A DNA stretch of 64,000 nucleotides from an uncultured Muribaculaceae bacterium (GCA_910587355.1 CAJUKF010000006.1:22519-86518); one strand, 5' to 3'. Numbered from the stretch's first letter, positions 37,384-46,772 are shown. Numbers and translations: made by a program. Notes: generated from the letters alone by a model not told the origin.

Positions 37384-39915
37384 TTATTTGAGAATTGCTT
37401 TACGAGATTCCGAACCGTTGGAGATGATGTAGAGCCCTGCCGACGGAACTGTGACATCAGCGAGAGTGCCGGTGTACACAACGGTACCGTTAATTGCTGT
37501 TACGCTGACAACAGCATCCTTGCCGAAGTCTGCGAAAATTGCATCCACACCGCTTTGTCCGTTGCCGTTCAAATCAAAATTGATGGAGAAACGGGCGGTA
37601 TTCTCACCGGTTGAAGAGATAAACTGATAATCTTCTTTTGTGAGGTCGAGTGTTATGCCTGTCACATTGTCGGTAAGCATCACGCTCCATTCGTCGCTGT
37701 ATCTGCCGCCGAGAGACAGGGTGTAGGCTTTCTCTTTTGCTGAGCGGAGGCCTAATTCAGCCTTGCCGTCGCTTACGGGACGTTCGTCGATGCTGTAATT
37801 GACACCGGAGTTCACATAGAGCTGTGCATTGTCGTTGTTTGCTGCGAAGAATTTGGAGGCGTCGCGTCCGATTTCATATTCGGCTGTTGCCTCGGGGTTC
37901 AGGACAATGCGCACGCGGTCTTCATATTTTTCTCCGGAGAGAATGAAGTTGAATACATTGCGGTCTTCGGCTGCTATTGAAGCGTTGTTTTTGGGCGAAG
38001 TCTTATATGCCGGTCTGCCTTCGTTGGAGTGCATGCGGCCGGTTTCTTTAAATGTCACCTCGTTTGCGTCAAGCGGACACTGAACAAAGAATGCTTCATA
38101 AGGCGAGAGAACCAAATCATCGTCTACCGGCGAATATGCTACATAGGCACTGCTGTTCCACACGGTGACGGGTGCGGTGAATTCCTCGTTGAGGCAGTGC
38201 ATGTCGAAATAGCAGGGATAGGGGTTGCCTATGAAGTTCCATGAGCGGTTGTGCGCAAATTCGGCTGGATATTCACTCAAGGGAACAATCACATCTGTCG
38301 AACGGAATATATTGTTTTTCGTAAGAGAGTTGCCGGAAGTGAAAGAAAGCGCGGGATAAGTGTAGCCGTTTTCGTCCTGAGTGCCTCCGACGGCTGATAC
38401 GATGTATCCCTTGCCGGCTTCGAGCGTGTCATCGTTTGTAAGATTTACCCATGTTTCGCTTAATTCTCCTGCCGCACGCGCAGCTGAATCATAACGGCGG
38501 ATTACCCAATGTGTGTTGTCGCTCGGAATTATATCCGAAACCTTGACATCGTAAGGCAGTGAAATGAAATGCCAGATGCCGCTATTGTCATAATAATCGT
38601 CGTTGTTAAAAGTAATGTTATGAGTCACATTGTCGGCGCGCATCTTGTCGGCATAGTTGATAAGCGTCGGGCAATACTGATTCTCTGAGCCGGATTCGCT
38701 ATACTCGGCTCCGCGGTTTGCCAGTCGTGCGGTCACTGTAAGTTGTCCGGCCGAGAGGGTTCCTTCTCCGGTCGCTGTAAGCTGTCCGATATTATAATTG
38801 TTGTCATAATAATCTCCTGCCAATGAGTAGCGTAAATCTATTGTGGGATTATTTGCAACAACCTCATTGTCTTCTTCTTCGAGATTGATGGTAAGTTCAC
38901 GGTCGACAAGGATGTAATCTATCTGCTCCTGTATGGAACGCATCAGGTAAAAATTACTCCAGTACTGAGTGTTGCGGTAAAAATCCTTTGAGAATGGAGG
39001 CACATGGAGATATGTGCGGGTCATATCCATATTTTCGCCGATAAAGGCTGATGAAGCTGCGGGAGGAACAACCGCATAGCATTTGAAATTCTTTATTGCG
39101 GTATTGCTGAAAGCAGATGAACCTATTGTGCCGACAGTGGAAGGAATTGTTATTTCTTCCAGTGCCGAGCATTCGTAAAATGCTCTGTCGCCGATTTGCT
39201 TGAGACCGGTTTTCATTGTAACTGTTGTAAGAGCCGTGCAGCCGCGGAATTCTTCTGAGTTGATGGCAGTGAGTGTGGCCGGCAATTCAACAGATGTAAG
39301 ACTCTTGCAATTCTCAAATGTTTCACCTTCGAGAGAGGTCACTCCTTCAGGAATGCTTACAGTTATAAGACCGGTGTTATTGAATGTATTACGTCCAATA
39401 TAATTCAGACGATTTCCAAAAGTCACTTCTTTCAGTGAAGTGCAATTTTGAAAAGAGCCGTAGCTGCTATAGCCTGAGGAGCTGCCTAAAGATTCGGCTG
39501 CGGATAAATTTACCGCTTGCAGGGATGAACATCCATAGAATGCTTGTGAACCAATGTTCACTACATTCGAAAGGTCTATATTGTCAAGCTTGTTACAATT
39601 ATAAAAAGCCTCCGAGCCTATGGTGTCGACTTCGGCAAGATTTATATATGAAAGAGATTGGCAATCGGAGAAAACAGAATTTTCTATGGTCTTAATTCCG
39701 TTCAAATCAAAAGACTTGAGGGCTGAGCAGCCATTAAACGCAGATTCGCCGATTTTAACCAACGACGAGGGAAGCTTGACTTCAGCGAGTGAAGTGCGGT
39801 TATACATAAACTGAGCCGGCAACTCGGTAATCGTAGTCTCGCTTAGGTCGAGTTTCATCAGAGCAGTTACATTTTTGATGGCACTCAAATCAATGTCATT
39901 GATATTGCCGGTCAC
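37384..39915 (-). CDS. C-terminal fragment of the BspA-like protein
   Basis: 843 aa if read from an in-frame GTG at 39915, but it has no signal peptide and probably no independent start. Carries the LRR_5 array (roughly residues 20-320), a beta-sandwich region and the C-terminal sorting-like tail. Without read-through of the amber codon it should not be exported. Confidence 0.5.
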   Translation of the reverse strand: MTGNINDIDLSAIKNVTALMKLDLSETTITELPAQFMYNRTSLAEVKLPSSLVKIGESAFNGCSALKSFDLNGIKTIENSVFSDCQSLSYINLAEVDTIGSEAFYNCNKLDNIDLSNVVNIGSQAFYGCSSLQAVNLSAAESLGSSSGYSSYGSFQNCTSLKEVTFGNRLNYIGRNTFNNTGLITVSIPEGVTSLEGETFENCKSLTSVELPATLTAINSEEFRGCTALTTVTMKTGLKQIGDRAFYECSALEEITIPSTVGTIGSSAFSNTAIKNFKCYAVVPPAASSAFIGENMDMTRTYLHVPPFSKDFYRNTQYWSNFYLMRSIQEQIDYILVDRELTINLEEEDNEVVANNPTIDLRYSLAGDYYDNNYNIGQLTATGEGTLSAGQLTVTARLANRGAEYSESGSENQYCPTLINYADKMRADNVTHNITFNNDDYYDNSGIWHFISLPYDVKVSDIIPSDNTHWVIRRYDSAARAAGELSETWVNLTNDDTLEAGKGYIVSAVGGTQDENGYTYPALSFTSGNSLTKNNIFRSTDVIVPLSEYPAEFAHNRSWNFIGNPYPCYFDMHCLNEEFTAPVTVWNSSAYVAYSPVDDDLVLSPYEAFFVQCPLDANEVTFKETGRMHSNEGRPAYKTSPKNNASIAAEDRNVFNFILSGEKYEDRVRIVLNPEATAEYEIGRDASKFFAANNDNAQLYVNSGVNYSIDERPVSDGKAELGLRSAKEKAYTLSLGGRYSDEWSVMLTDNVTGITLDLTKEDYQFISSTGENTARFSINFDLNGNGQSGVDAIFADFGKDAVVSVTAINGTVVYTGTLADVTVPSAGLYIISNGSESRKAILK

Positions 39916-40038
39916 TTTAAGATATAGTGCGGCATTCCAGTCATAGTTGTTCTGAGTAAGATATGTTTCGGCAAACTCGCCGTTCTTTTCTACATTTACG
40001 GTTATCCATTCAAAATCCCAGCCGTAAGGTAAGATTGC

Positions 40039-40683
40039 CTATGAGGAGAAACGTTCATTGTTGAGATAGTTTCCGAAGAAAGTTTTGTCGCATACGTATA
40101 TTGATTTTGCACGTAGCGTGGAATATATCGCCGGAGCATCCCCTAGCATATACATGGCGTCGAGATATCTGTCGAATTGATAATTATATTCAATTTCTGA
40201 GATTGTTGACGGAACGGTGAGAATCTTTATATTTTCTGTAAAACCATTATAAAGATATGAATCGGCATTGATATAGGCGACCGGGAGGACTTCTCCGTTG
40301 ATACGGATACTGTCGGGTATTGCGACTGCTTCTTCCGTTGTGCTGAGAGCTTCTACGCTCATGACTGGCAGCTTGGTCTCCTCTCCGGTTGAGTCGTTAT
40401 ATACCCATTTGGTACGGCGGTCGAATCCCATGTAGGTGTTTTCTGAAAGCCGGGCCACGTATTCAGCATTGCTGAAATTGTTGAGAGTAAGGCCCGATTC
40501 GGAATACGACTGAGCATCGACTGTTCCTATCGAGACACCGAAATTCTGAGAAGCTTCCTTTTCCACGGTGCCTGATGTCGTTTTAAAAACGGACGGCAAG
40601 GCGTCTTGTCCGGTTGCGGCATAGGCAAGCGCGCCGCAAATTACACAGAGCGACACGCTGAGCATTATAAACGCTTTTTTCAT
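40039..40683 (-). CDS. N-terminal fragment of the BspA-like protein
   Basis: 214 aa up to the amber codon. Signal peptide MKKAFIMLSVSLCVICGALA, then a mature region with one apparent LRR-like segment (LTVPSTISEIEYNYQF). Could be secreted alone as a truncated product. See the spanning pseudogene entry for the full reading. Confidence 0.6.
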   Translation of the reverse strand: MKKAFIMLSVSLCVICGALAYAATGQDALPSVFKTTSGTVEKEASQNFGVSIGTVDAQSYSESGLTLNNFSNAEYVARLSENTYMGFDRRTKWVYNDSTGEETKLPVMSVEALSTTEEAVAIPDSIRINGEVLPVAYINADSYLYNGFTENIKILTVPSTISEIEYNYQFDRYLDAMYMLGDAPAIYSTLRAKSIYVCDKTFFGNYLNNERFSS

Positions 40684-40747
40684 AGTCTTAAAAGAGCCGC
40701 GGATTCCCCTTCGACAGCACTGTAATGGTTGGTTTGTAATAACGAAA

Positions 40748-41054
40748 GGCGTGGGAATCTGTACTTTACCTCATCCTAGTTCTCGGGCCTTCGCATTGCC
40801 CGCCAATCAGGATAAGCAACTCAGCCAGCCCACACCAAAGATGAATATATACAGATTCTCTGCGCCGGTACGACAAGTTTCCGAGGGTGTCGCACAAATA
40901 ACGCATGAGGATATATTACATCGCCCGTGGACATTTAGGTTGGTGTATTTTACGATTGGTCAAGAAGTTGCGAGTTCGAGAACCGGAAGGAAGTGTTTGG
41001 TAAACGTCTTTAGAATAACATGTCCACCCACGTATGCCCCTCCGGGCTGGTGAG
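40748..41054 (-). ncRNA. structured RNA, copy B (unrecognised family)
   Basis: About 307 nt on the minus strand. Shared with copy A in order: CGCAAAC just after the promoter, CGTGGGTGG, CCTTCCGG, CGTTTAC, TCGCAACTT, TATATCC, an ACTTG...CCG segment, and the 3' rod GGYGTGGGCT...CAGA...CCCACGC. The terminal rod spans 40836-40748; the apical GGGCAATGCGAAGGCCC (40801-40785) is identical to copy A. The middle stem is CTTATCCT/AGGATGAG instead of the copy A pairing. The 3' end lacks a long T-run. It lies 65 nt upstream of the secreted-protein operon and shares its only visible promoter, so it may be that operon's leader. Confidence 0.65.
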
Positions 41055-41060
41055 TTTGCG

Positions 41061-41092
41061 CAAATTTAAAAGATTTTACGGAATTTCACAAA
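41061..41092 (-). promoter_or_regulatory. promoter of RNA copy B and possibly the secreted-protein operon
   Basis: On the minus strand TTTG (41092-41089), 20 nt, TAAATTTG (41068-41061): a near-ideal Bacteroidetes promoter. No other such match lies between it and the ATG at 40683. Confidence 0.7.
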
Positions 41093-41248
41093 TATTTTAC
41101 TTGTTATTTTCTCGTTTTCAATAAATTGATAAATTGATATGCTATGCATGAATCGGCGGCTTTAGAAATGCCTGTGAAATGCGCATGACATGCTGTACAA
41201 AATATGTTAATTTAACGTAGTGAAGTGCTGGGAGAGGGTAATAATCGC

Positions 41249-41281
41249 TAAATTTGCAGTTTGAAACGGCGATATTCGCCG
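41249..41281 (+). promoter_or_regulatory. promoter and 5' hairpin of the DUF2723 gene
   Basis: The -7 element TAAATTTG lies at 41249-41256. It is followed by a perfect 6-bp hairpin, CGGCGA/TCGCCG (41267-41281, 3-nt loop), near the 5' end of the transcript. An in-frame TTG at 41254 falls inside the promoter and cannot be the start. Confidence 0.6.
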
Positions 41282-41295
41282 TACGGATTACAAAT

Positions 41296-44200
41296 ATGAA
41301 AAAATACAATATAATCAACAACGCACTGGGCTGGCTCTGCTTCCTGATAGCAGCGGTGACCTATATCCTCACTACCGAGCCCACGGCGTCATTCTGGGAT
41401 TGTCCCGAGTTTATTCTTCAGGGCGCGAAACTCGAAGTAGGCCATCCGCCGGGCAACCCTATCTTCATGCTTGCGGCACGTTTCTTCATCACCCTCTTTG
41501 GCGGTAAGATGGCCACAGCGGCACTCGCGGTCAATACAATGTCAGCCCTGCTGAGCGCAGCCACCATTCTGCTGCTTTTCTGGTCGATGACGCATCTCAT
41601 CAAGCGTCTGATTGTGCCTGACGAAGCCACGGAAATTCCTGCATGGAAACTTGCCCTGATTATGGGCGGCGGTGTCTGCGCCGCACTTGCCTATACATGG
41701 AGCGATACTTTCTGGTTCTCGGCCGTCGAAGGCGAGGTGTATGCATTCTCGTCGTTCTGCACGGCCCTTGTGGTGTGGCTTATGTTCAAGTGGGAAAACC
41801 GTGCCGATGAGCCTCACAGCGACCGTTATCTTGTGCTGATTGCATATGTGATTGGTGTGTCCATTGCCGTCCATCTGCTCAATCTGCTCTGTATTCCGGC
41901 TCTCGGTCTTATATATTATTACCGCAAATATAAGAATGCCAACGCCACTGGCTCGCTTATTGCCCTCGGCGTGTCGTGTGTGATAGTCGGAGCCATACTC
42001 TACGGCCTTGTGCCGGGCTTCGTTCAGGTAGCCCAGTGGTTTGACCTCTTCTTTGTGAATGTGTGCCATATGTCGTACAACATGGGTGTATTCATCTATG
42101 CCGTGTTGCTCACAGCCACATTCATATTCGCAATCCGCGGACTTTATACACGTCCCGACTCAGGGCTTACGCGCACACTGTGCATAGCCGCTATCGCACT
42201 TTCGGGTATGCCGTTCATCGGACATTCGGTGCTTGCCGGCGTGATTATTATCATTGCTCTTGCAGTATATGTATATGGCATCTGCAAGAAAGTGCCCGCA
42301 CGTGCTTTCTCGCTTGTCGTAGTGAGCGTGTTCGTTATATTTATCGGCTATTCGTCGTACGCGCTTCTTCTAATACGTGCGTCGGCCAATACGCCCATGA
42401 ATCAGAATGCTCCCGATAATGTCTTCGCGCTTGCATCATATCTCAACCGCGAGCAGTACGGCGACCGTCCCCTTTTCAACGGCCCGGTATTCGCCGAGAC
42501 TTTCGAGGAAGAGGAATATCCCGCGGGCTCGGGCAACTATTATGTGCTTGTCGACGACTACGGCCGTCCGCGTACCCGTGTTATCGACGGCTATCTGCGC
42601 GACGAGAACGGCTCGGCCTTCAATAATCCCTCGAAAGTCTACACCAAGAAAGTGAAGGCATCGCCCGACGAGTCCGACGAATACGTACGCGAGGTGGAGC
42701 GTCCGGAATACAAGACCATGCCCGACCTCAATATGCTTTTTACACGTATATACAGCAACGACCCCGGCGGCCAGCATGTGAGCGGCTACAAGGCATGGGC
42801 CGGCTATTCGACTCCCGACATCAACAGCATTCCGGCCGACAAGCGGCGCCAGTGGGCCGAGCAGGGCTTCGCGCCTAAGTATGAGCTTCTGCCTTATCTC
42901 GCAAGCATGCAGACCGTGACCACCGCCGTCGACCGTGCGTCGGGTGCTCCCGTGATGCAGGAGCCGGTATGGAAACCGGGTTTCGATGTCAATCTGCGCT
43001 ATTTCGTCAACTATCAGCTCAATCACATGTACTGGCGATATTTCATGTGGAATTTCGCCGGTCGTCAGAATGATATCCAGGGCAACGGCGAGCCTCATCT
43101 GGGCAACTGGATTTCAGGCATACCCTTTATTGACAACGCCCGTCTGGGCGACCAGTCAGCTCTGCCCGATGAGTTCGGCAAAGGCAACAAGGGACACAAC
43201 GTATTCTATATGCTGCCTCTGCTTCTCGGTCTGATAGGACTGCTCTATCAGGCGCTTTACAACCACCGCGTGCATCCGATGCGCGGCATCCAGCAGTTCT
43301 GGGTAGTGTTCTTCCTCTTCTTCATGACCGGCATCGCCATTGTGCTTTATCTCAATCAGACACCCGGACAGCCCCGTGAGCGCGATTACGCTTTTGCCGG
43401 CTCGTTCTATGCGTTCGCATTCTGGATTGGCATGGGCGTGCCTGCAATCGGCATAATGCTCCGCAACCTCTTTGCGAAGAAAGAGAAGGCCGGTGCGGAA
43501 AAAGAACCGTCGAAAAATATCACAATCGGCTGTACCGCACTCGCGTGTGTCATCGGTCTCGCAGTACCTCTGCAGATGGTAAGCCAGACCTGGGATGACC
43601 ACGACCGCTCGGGACGCTATACCACACGTGACTTCGGATTCAACTATCTGAGTTCGGTCGACCCCGACGCAATAATATTCACCAACGGCGACAATGATAC
43701 CTTCCCGCTGTGGTATGCCCAGGAAGTGGAGAATTTCCGTCCAGACGTGCGTGTCGTCAATCTGTCGTATCTCACCACCGACTGGTATGCCAATCAGATG
43801 CAGCATCCCACATCGGAGGGCAAGGCAATCGACATGCTCGCTACTCCGAAGGATTACGCTTATGAGAATCTCGCATACAGCTTTGTGGTGCCCCGTCAGG
43901 CAGGCAAGAGCGACGAGAACAAGAATTTCGGCTTCGTGAAAAGCCGCGAGGGTCTTACTCCGGCTCTGCAGTCGCTCCAGGAGCTTTACACCTCCGACCG
44001 CAGCACATACGGCGTGCCAATTCTTTCGAGCCCCAATATCTACATGGGTGTCGACAGCACGGCCGCCATGGCTCGCTACGGCACCGGAAATGCTGCCATT
44101 GACTCGGCTTACATCGCACCTTATGTGACCGATATCGTCACCGACCTCTCGAAGAGCGGTTCGGGTCTCAACCAGAGCAAAGTGCTTTCGCTCGATATGG

Positions 44201-45189
44201 TCGCAAATTCCGTGGCAGGAAACTGGAAACGTCCGGTTTACTTCGCCACCACAGTGCCTACTTCATACTATCTCGGTCTCGGCGATTTCCTGTCGGCTAC
44301 CGGTATGGCCTATGAGGTGACACCTTTCCGCGACCCCGACTATAATGTAACAGCCGAGAAAGGCTACCGCAATGTGGTGGGTAAATTCCGCTGGGGCGGC
44401 CTTGACGCTCCCGATGCCAAAGGCCTCTATCTCGATGAGACCGTGCGCCGCATGGTGTCGTCGATGCGTTCGGGCATATATACCATTGTGGAGAATCTGA
44501 TGATGACTCCCGGACTACCGGCTACCGACGAAAGCCGTAAGGTGGCGCGTGACAACGGTCTTGCCGAACCTCTGTCGCATGCCGACATGGCCCGTCAGCT
44601 ACTCGACATGATGGAGGAGAAAATGCCCGGCGACGTATCGCCTTACGACGGTATGCTCGGTCTTTATTTCGCGCGCACCTATCTTGATTTATACATGCTT
44701 CAGGGCAAAGTGTCAGACCTTGAAAAAGCCGCAGCGCTCAGCCGCAGCGAGGCTGACCGTTATGCCCAGCTCGTGAAGTATGCCGCGAGTCTCGACCCGT
44801 CGGCGTTCAGTCAGCTCGGACGCTCGGAGACATATGCCCTCCAGTATCTTGGTGAGGCTCTGGCGCTCCAGAACCGCGCCGGGATATTCGCCGCCAAGCC
44901 TGAGCTTGCGTCAGCTCCGGAGTATGCCGAGCTTCGTAAAGCCCTTGCGGCCCTTGACCTCGAAAGCGACTTGCGTATCGCACCTCTCATATTCATCAAT
45001 GAGTACGGCTACAATGACCTCGCCTCGGAAATCGATGGCATGTCGCCGTATCAGCAGCAGGTGGTGCGCAATGCTATGACTATGCTCAAGGCCAACAGCG
45101 AGGCGGGCACCGATGTGCGTGCTTTCGCCAAGGAACTTATGGACAAATACGGTTTCACCCCCCAGCAGTGGGATTACGTGCTCAACTGA
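41296..45189 (+). CDS. GT117/DUF2723 membrane glycosyltransferase
   Basis: 1297 aa from the ATG at 41296. The N-terminal half has about a dozen membrane helices. The early TTEPTASFWDCPEFI and GHPPGNPIFM motifs define the DUF2723 family, which includes eukaryotic TMEM260 O-mannosyltransferase (GT117). The loop TPGQPRERDYAFAGSFYAFA and the soluble NGDNDTFPLWYAQEVE region are also typical of the bacterial proteins. It may glycosylate exported proteins, in keeping with Bacteroidales O-glycosylation, but substrate and sugar are unknown. A deacetylase gene starts 1 nt after its stop. Confidence 0.85.
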   Translation: MKKYNIINNALGWLCFLIAAVTYILTTEPTASFWDCPEFILQGAKLEVGHPPGNPIFMLAARFFITLFGGKMATAALAVNTMSALLSAATILLLFWSMTHLIKRLIVPDEATEIPAWKLALIMGGGVCAALAYTWSDTFWFSAVEGEVYAFSSFCTALVVWLMFKWENRADEPHSDRYLVLIAYVIGVSIAVHLLNLLCIPALGLIYYYRKYKNANATGSLIALGVSCVIVGAILYGLVPGFVQVAQWFDLFFVNVCHMSYNMGVFIYAVLLTATFIFAIRGLYTRPDSGLTRTLCIAAIALSGMPFIGHSVLAGVIIIIALAVYVYGICKKVPARAFSLVVVSVFVIFIGYSSYALLLIRASANTPMNQNAPDNVFALASYLNREQYGDRPLFNGPVFAETFEEEEYPAGSGNYYVLVDDYGRPRTRVIDGYLRDENGSAFNNPSKVYTKKVKASPDESDEYVREVERPEYKTMPDLNMLFTRIYSNDPGGQHVSGYKAWAGYSTPDINSIPADKRRQWAEQGFAPKYELLPYLASMQTVTTAVDRASGAPVMQEPVWKPGFDVNLRYFVNYQLNHMYWRYFMWNFAGRQNDIQGNGEPHLGNWISGIPFIDNARLGDQSALPDEFGKGNKGHNVFYMLPLLLGLIGLLYQALYNHRVHPMRGIQQFWVVFFLFFMTGIAIVLYLNQTPGQPRERDYAFAGSFYAFAFWIGMGVPAIGIMLRNLFAKKEKAGAEKEPSKNITIGCTALACVIGLAVPLQMVSQTWDDHDRSGRYTTRDFGFNYLSSVDPDAIIFTNGDNDTFPLWYAQEVENFRPDVRVVNLSYLTTDWYANQMQHPTSEGKAIDMLATPKDYAYENLAYSFVVPRQAGKSDENKNFGFVKSREGLTPALQSLQELYTSDRSTYGVPILSSPNIYMGVDSTAAMARYGTGNAAIDSAYIAPYVTDIVTDLSKSGSGLNQSKVLSLDMVANSVAGNWKRPVYFATTVPTSYYLGLGDFLSATGMAYEVTPFRDPDYNVTAEKGYRNVVGKFRWGGLDAPDAKGLYLDETVRRMVSSMRSGIYTIVENLMMTPGLPATDESRKVARDNGLAEPLSHADMARQLLDMMEEKMPGDVSPYDGMLGLYFARTYLDLYMLQGKVSDLEKAAALSRSEADRYAQLVKYAASLDPSAFSQLGRSETYALQYLGEALALQNRAGIFAAKPELASAPEYAELRKALAALDLESDLRIAPLIFINEYGYNDLASEIDGMSPYQQQVVRNAMTMLKANSEAGTDVRAFAKELMDKYGFTPQQWDYVLN

Positions 45190-45190
45190 C

Positions 45191-45811
45191 ATGCTGATTG
45201 AACAGCCGCCGCTGCTTTACAGGCTCCTCTTTCCGGAGTGTATCTGGCGCATCAAAAAGCGCGGAGGAGCCAAAGTAGTGTACCTCACTTTCGACGACGG
45301 CCCTATTCCCGAGCAGACCCCGTGGGTGCTCGACCTTCTCGACGGCTACGGCATCAAGGCCACTTTCTTCATGGTCGGCGACAACGTGCGGAAGCATCCC
45401 GAGCTGCTTGAGGAAATCAAGCGTCGCGGACACTCCTACGGCAACCATACCATGCATCATCTGCAGGGCATGAAAGTGCGGGCCGTGCGCTATCTGCGCG
45501 ATGTGGCCGAGGCCGACGAGCTGATTGACAGTCCGCTTTTCCGGCCTCCGCACGGTCTGCTTCGGTGGAAGCAGGCCCGTATACTGCAACAGCGCTACAA
45601 TGTGGTGATGTACGACCTTGTGAGCCGTGATTATTCGCGAAAACTCAACGGCGAGCAGGTGCTCCGCAATGTGCGCCGCTATGCGCGCAACGGCTCAATC
45701 ATCGTGTTTCACGATTCAATCAAGGCCGGCAAAAATATGCGTTATGCGCTTCCCAGAGCCATAGAGTGGCTGCGTGAACAAGGATATTCATTCGAACCCC
45801 TGCCGATGTAA
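45191..45811 (+). CDS. polysaccharide deacetylase family protein
   Basis: 206 aa from the ATG at 45191. NodB-type carbohydrate esterase fold: TFDDGP (33-38), the zinc histidines in HSYGNHTMHH (81-90), RPPHG and a late IIVFHDS. No signal peptide is seen, so the substrate may be cytoplasmic or the enzyme may be exported differently. Tightly coupled to the GT117 gene (1-nt gap) and to queG (1-nt overlap). Confidence 0.85.
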   Translation: MLIEQPPLLYRLLFPECIWRIKKRGGAKVVYLTFDDGPIPEQTPWVLDLLDGYGIKATFFMVGDNVRKHPELLEEIKRRGHSYGNHTMHHLQGMKVRAVRYLRDVAEADELIDSPLFRPPHGLLRWKQARILQQRYNVVMYDLVSRDYSRKLNGEQVLRNVRRYARNGSIIVFHDSIKAGKNMRYALPRAIEWLREQGYSFEPLPM

Positions 45812-46719
45812 TGGAGGGTTTCGCTGACAAAGAGGCGCTGCGGCGCCTGTGCATCGAAGCCGGAGCATGTGCTGCCGGCTTCGCGCGTATTCGGCCCGTG
45901 TCGGACGAGGCAGCGGCCATATATGACGGCTGGCTCGCCTCGGGCAGACACGGCACGATGGCATATATGGAGAATTATGCCGATGTGAGGCACAATCCGG
46001 CCCTGCTGCTCGACGGCGGCGCGAGTACGTTAATCAGCTGTGCCTTCGCCTATACATCGCCTGCACTGCCGAGGTCGCCGCTCTTCGCCGACTATGCGCT
46101 CGGCTCCGACTATCACGAAGTGCTCCGCAATGCGCTTGCTCCGGTGACTGCGTATCTCGAAGAAATAACACCCGGCACGCGAATCTGCGTCGATAGCGCT
46201 CCTCTGCGCGAGCGTTACTGGGCGCAGCAGGCCGGCATCGGTTTTGTCGGGCTCAACAATCAGCTGATTGTTCCCGGTGTGGGGTCGTGCGTTTTCCTTG
46301 CCGAAATACTGTGGAAAGGCATGGTAGAACCCGACGAACCGATGCGCCGTCATTGCGACGGCTGCCGCGCTTGTGTAAAAGCTTGTCCGGGGCATGCGCT
46401 CGACGGCAATGGTGGTCTTGATGCACGTCGCTGTCTGTCGTATCTCACTATCGAACATCGCGGAGATTTGCCCGAAGGCCTGCGTCTGCCAGACCGTATA
46501 TACGGCTGCGATATATGCCGCGATGTATGCCCGTACGGACACAGCGACAAGCTTGTCTCTGTCCTTCCGGATTTGATGCCCCGGCAGTCTGTCCTCGACC
46601 TTACGGTTGCCGACATCAGGGGTCTCGACCAGCCGTCGTTCTCACGTATTTTCTCTCATTCAGCTGTCAAGCGGGTCAAGCTCGCCGGGCTCCTCAGGAA
46701 TGCCAGTTTCAAGGAATAA
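45811..46719 (+). CDS. queG: epoxyqueuosine reductase
   Basis: 302 aa. Last step of queuosine tRNA modification, a cobalamin and 4Fe-4S enzyme. Two cluster motifs are visible, CDGCRACVKACP and CDICRDVCPYG. RERYWAQQAGIGFVG fits the cobalamin-binding family segment. The ATG shares its A with the TAA of the deacetylase gene (TAATG). Confidence 0.92.
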   Translation: MEGFADKEALRRLCIEAGACAAGFARIRPVSDEAAAIYDGWLASGRHGTMAYMENYADVRHNPALLLDGGASTLISCAFAYTSPALPRSPLFADYALGSDYHEVLRNALAPVTAYLEEITPGTRICVDSAPLRERYWAQQAGIGFVGLNNQLIVPGVGSCVFLAEILWKGMVEPDEPMRRHCDGCRACVKACPGHALDGNGGLDARRCLSYLTIEHRGDLPEGLRLPDRIYGCDICRDVCPYGHSDKLVSVLPDLMPRQSVLDLTVADIRGLDQPSFSRIFSHSAVKRVKLAGLLRNASFKE

Positions 46720-46772
46720 GAGGGAATCTATAAGTCAGAAAATTTCGTTTCTGCAATTTTTGTGTCAAAAAA

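Larger units (their letters stand above)
37384..40683 (-). pseudogene. BspA-like leucine-rich repeat gene with in-frame amber codon
   Basis: A single reading frame of 1099 sense codons plus one TAG at 40041-40039. The frame is the same on both sides of the stop. The 41 codons after it (AILPYGWDFEWITVNVEKNG and on) have no local start and read as normal protein. Upstream: signal peptide and 214 aa. Downstream: many BspA-type LRR_5 repeats (e.g. IGESAFNGCSALKSF), a beta-rich domain and a sorting-like C-terminus (SAGLYIISNGSESRKAILK). It is either a recent nonsense mutation or read-through/recoding. First gene of the minus-strand secreted-protein operon, 65 nt downstream of RNA copy B. Confidence 0.8.

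Noticed and set aside
40960..40995. T-arm-like GAGTTCGAG that might mark a tRNA remnant
   Set aside because: The flanking bases do not pair and no acceptor or anticodon arm can be drawn; it is explained by RNA copy B.
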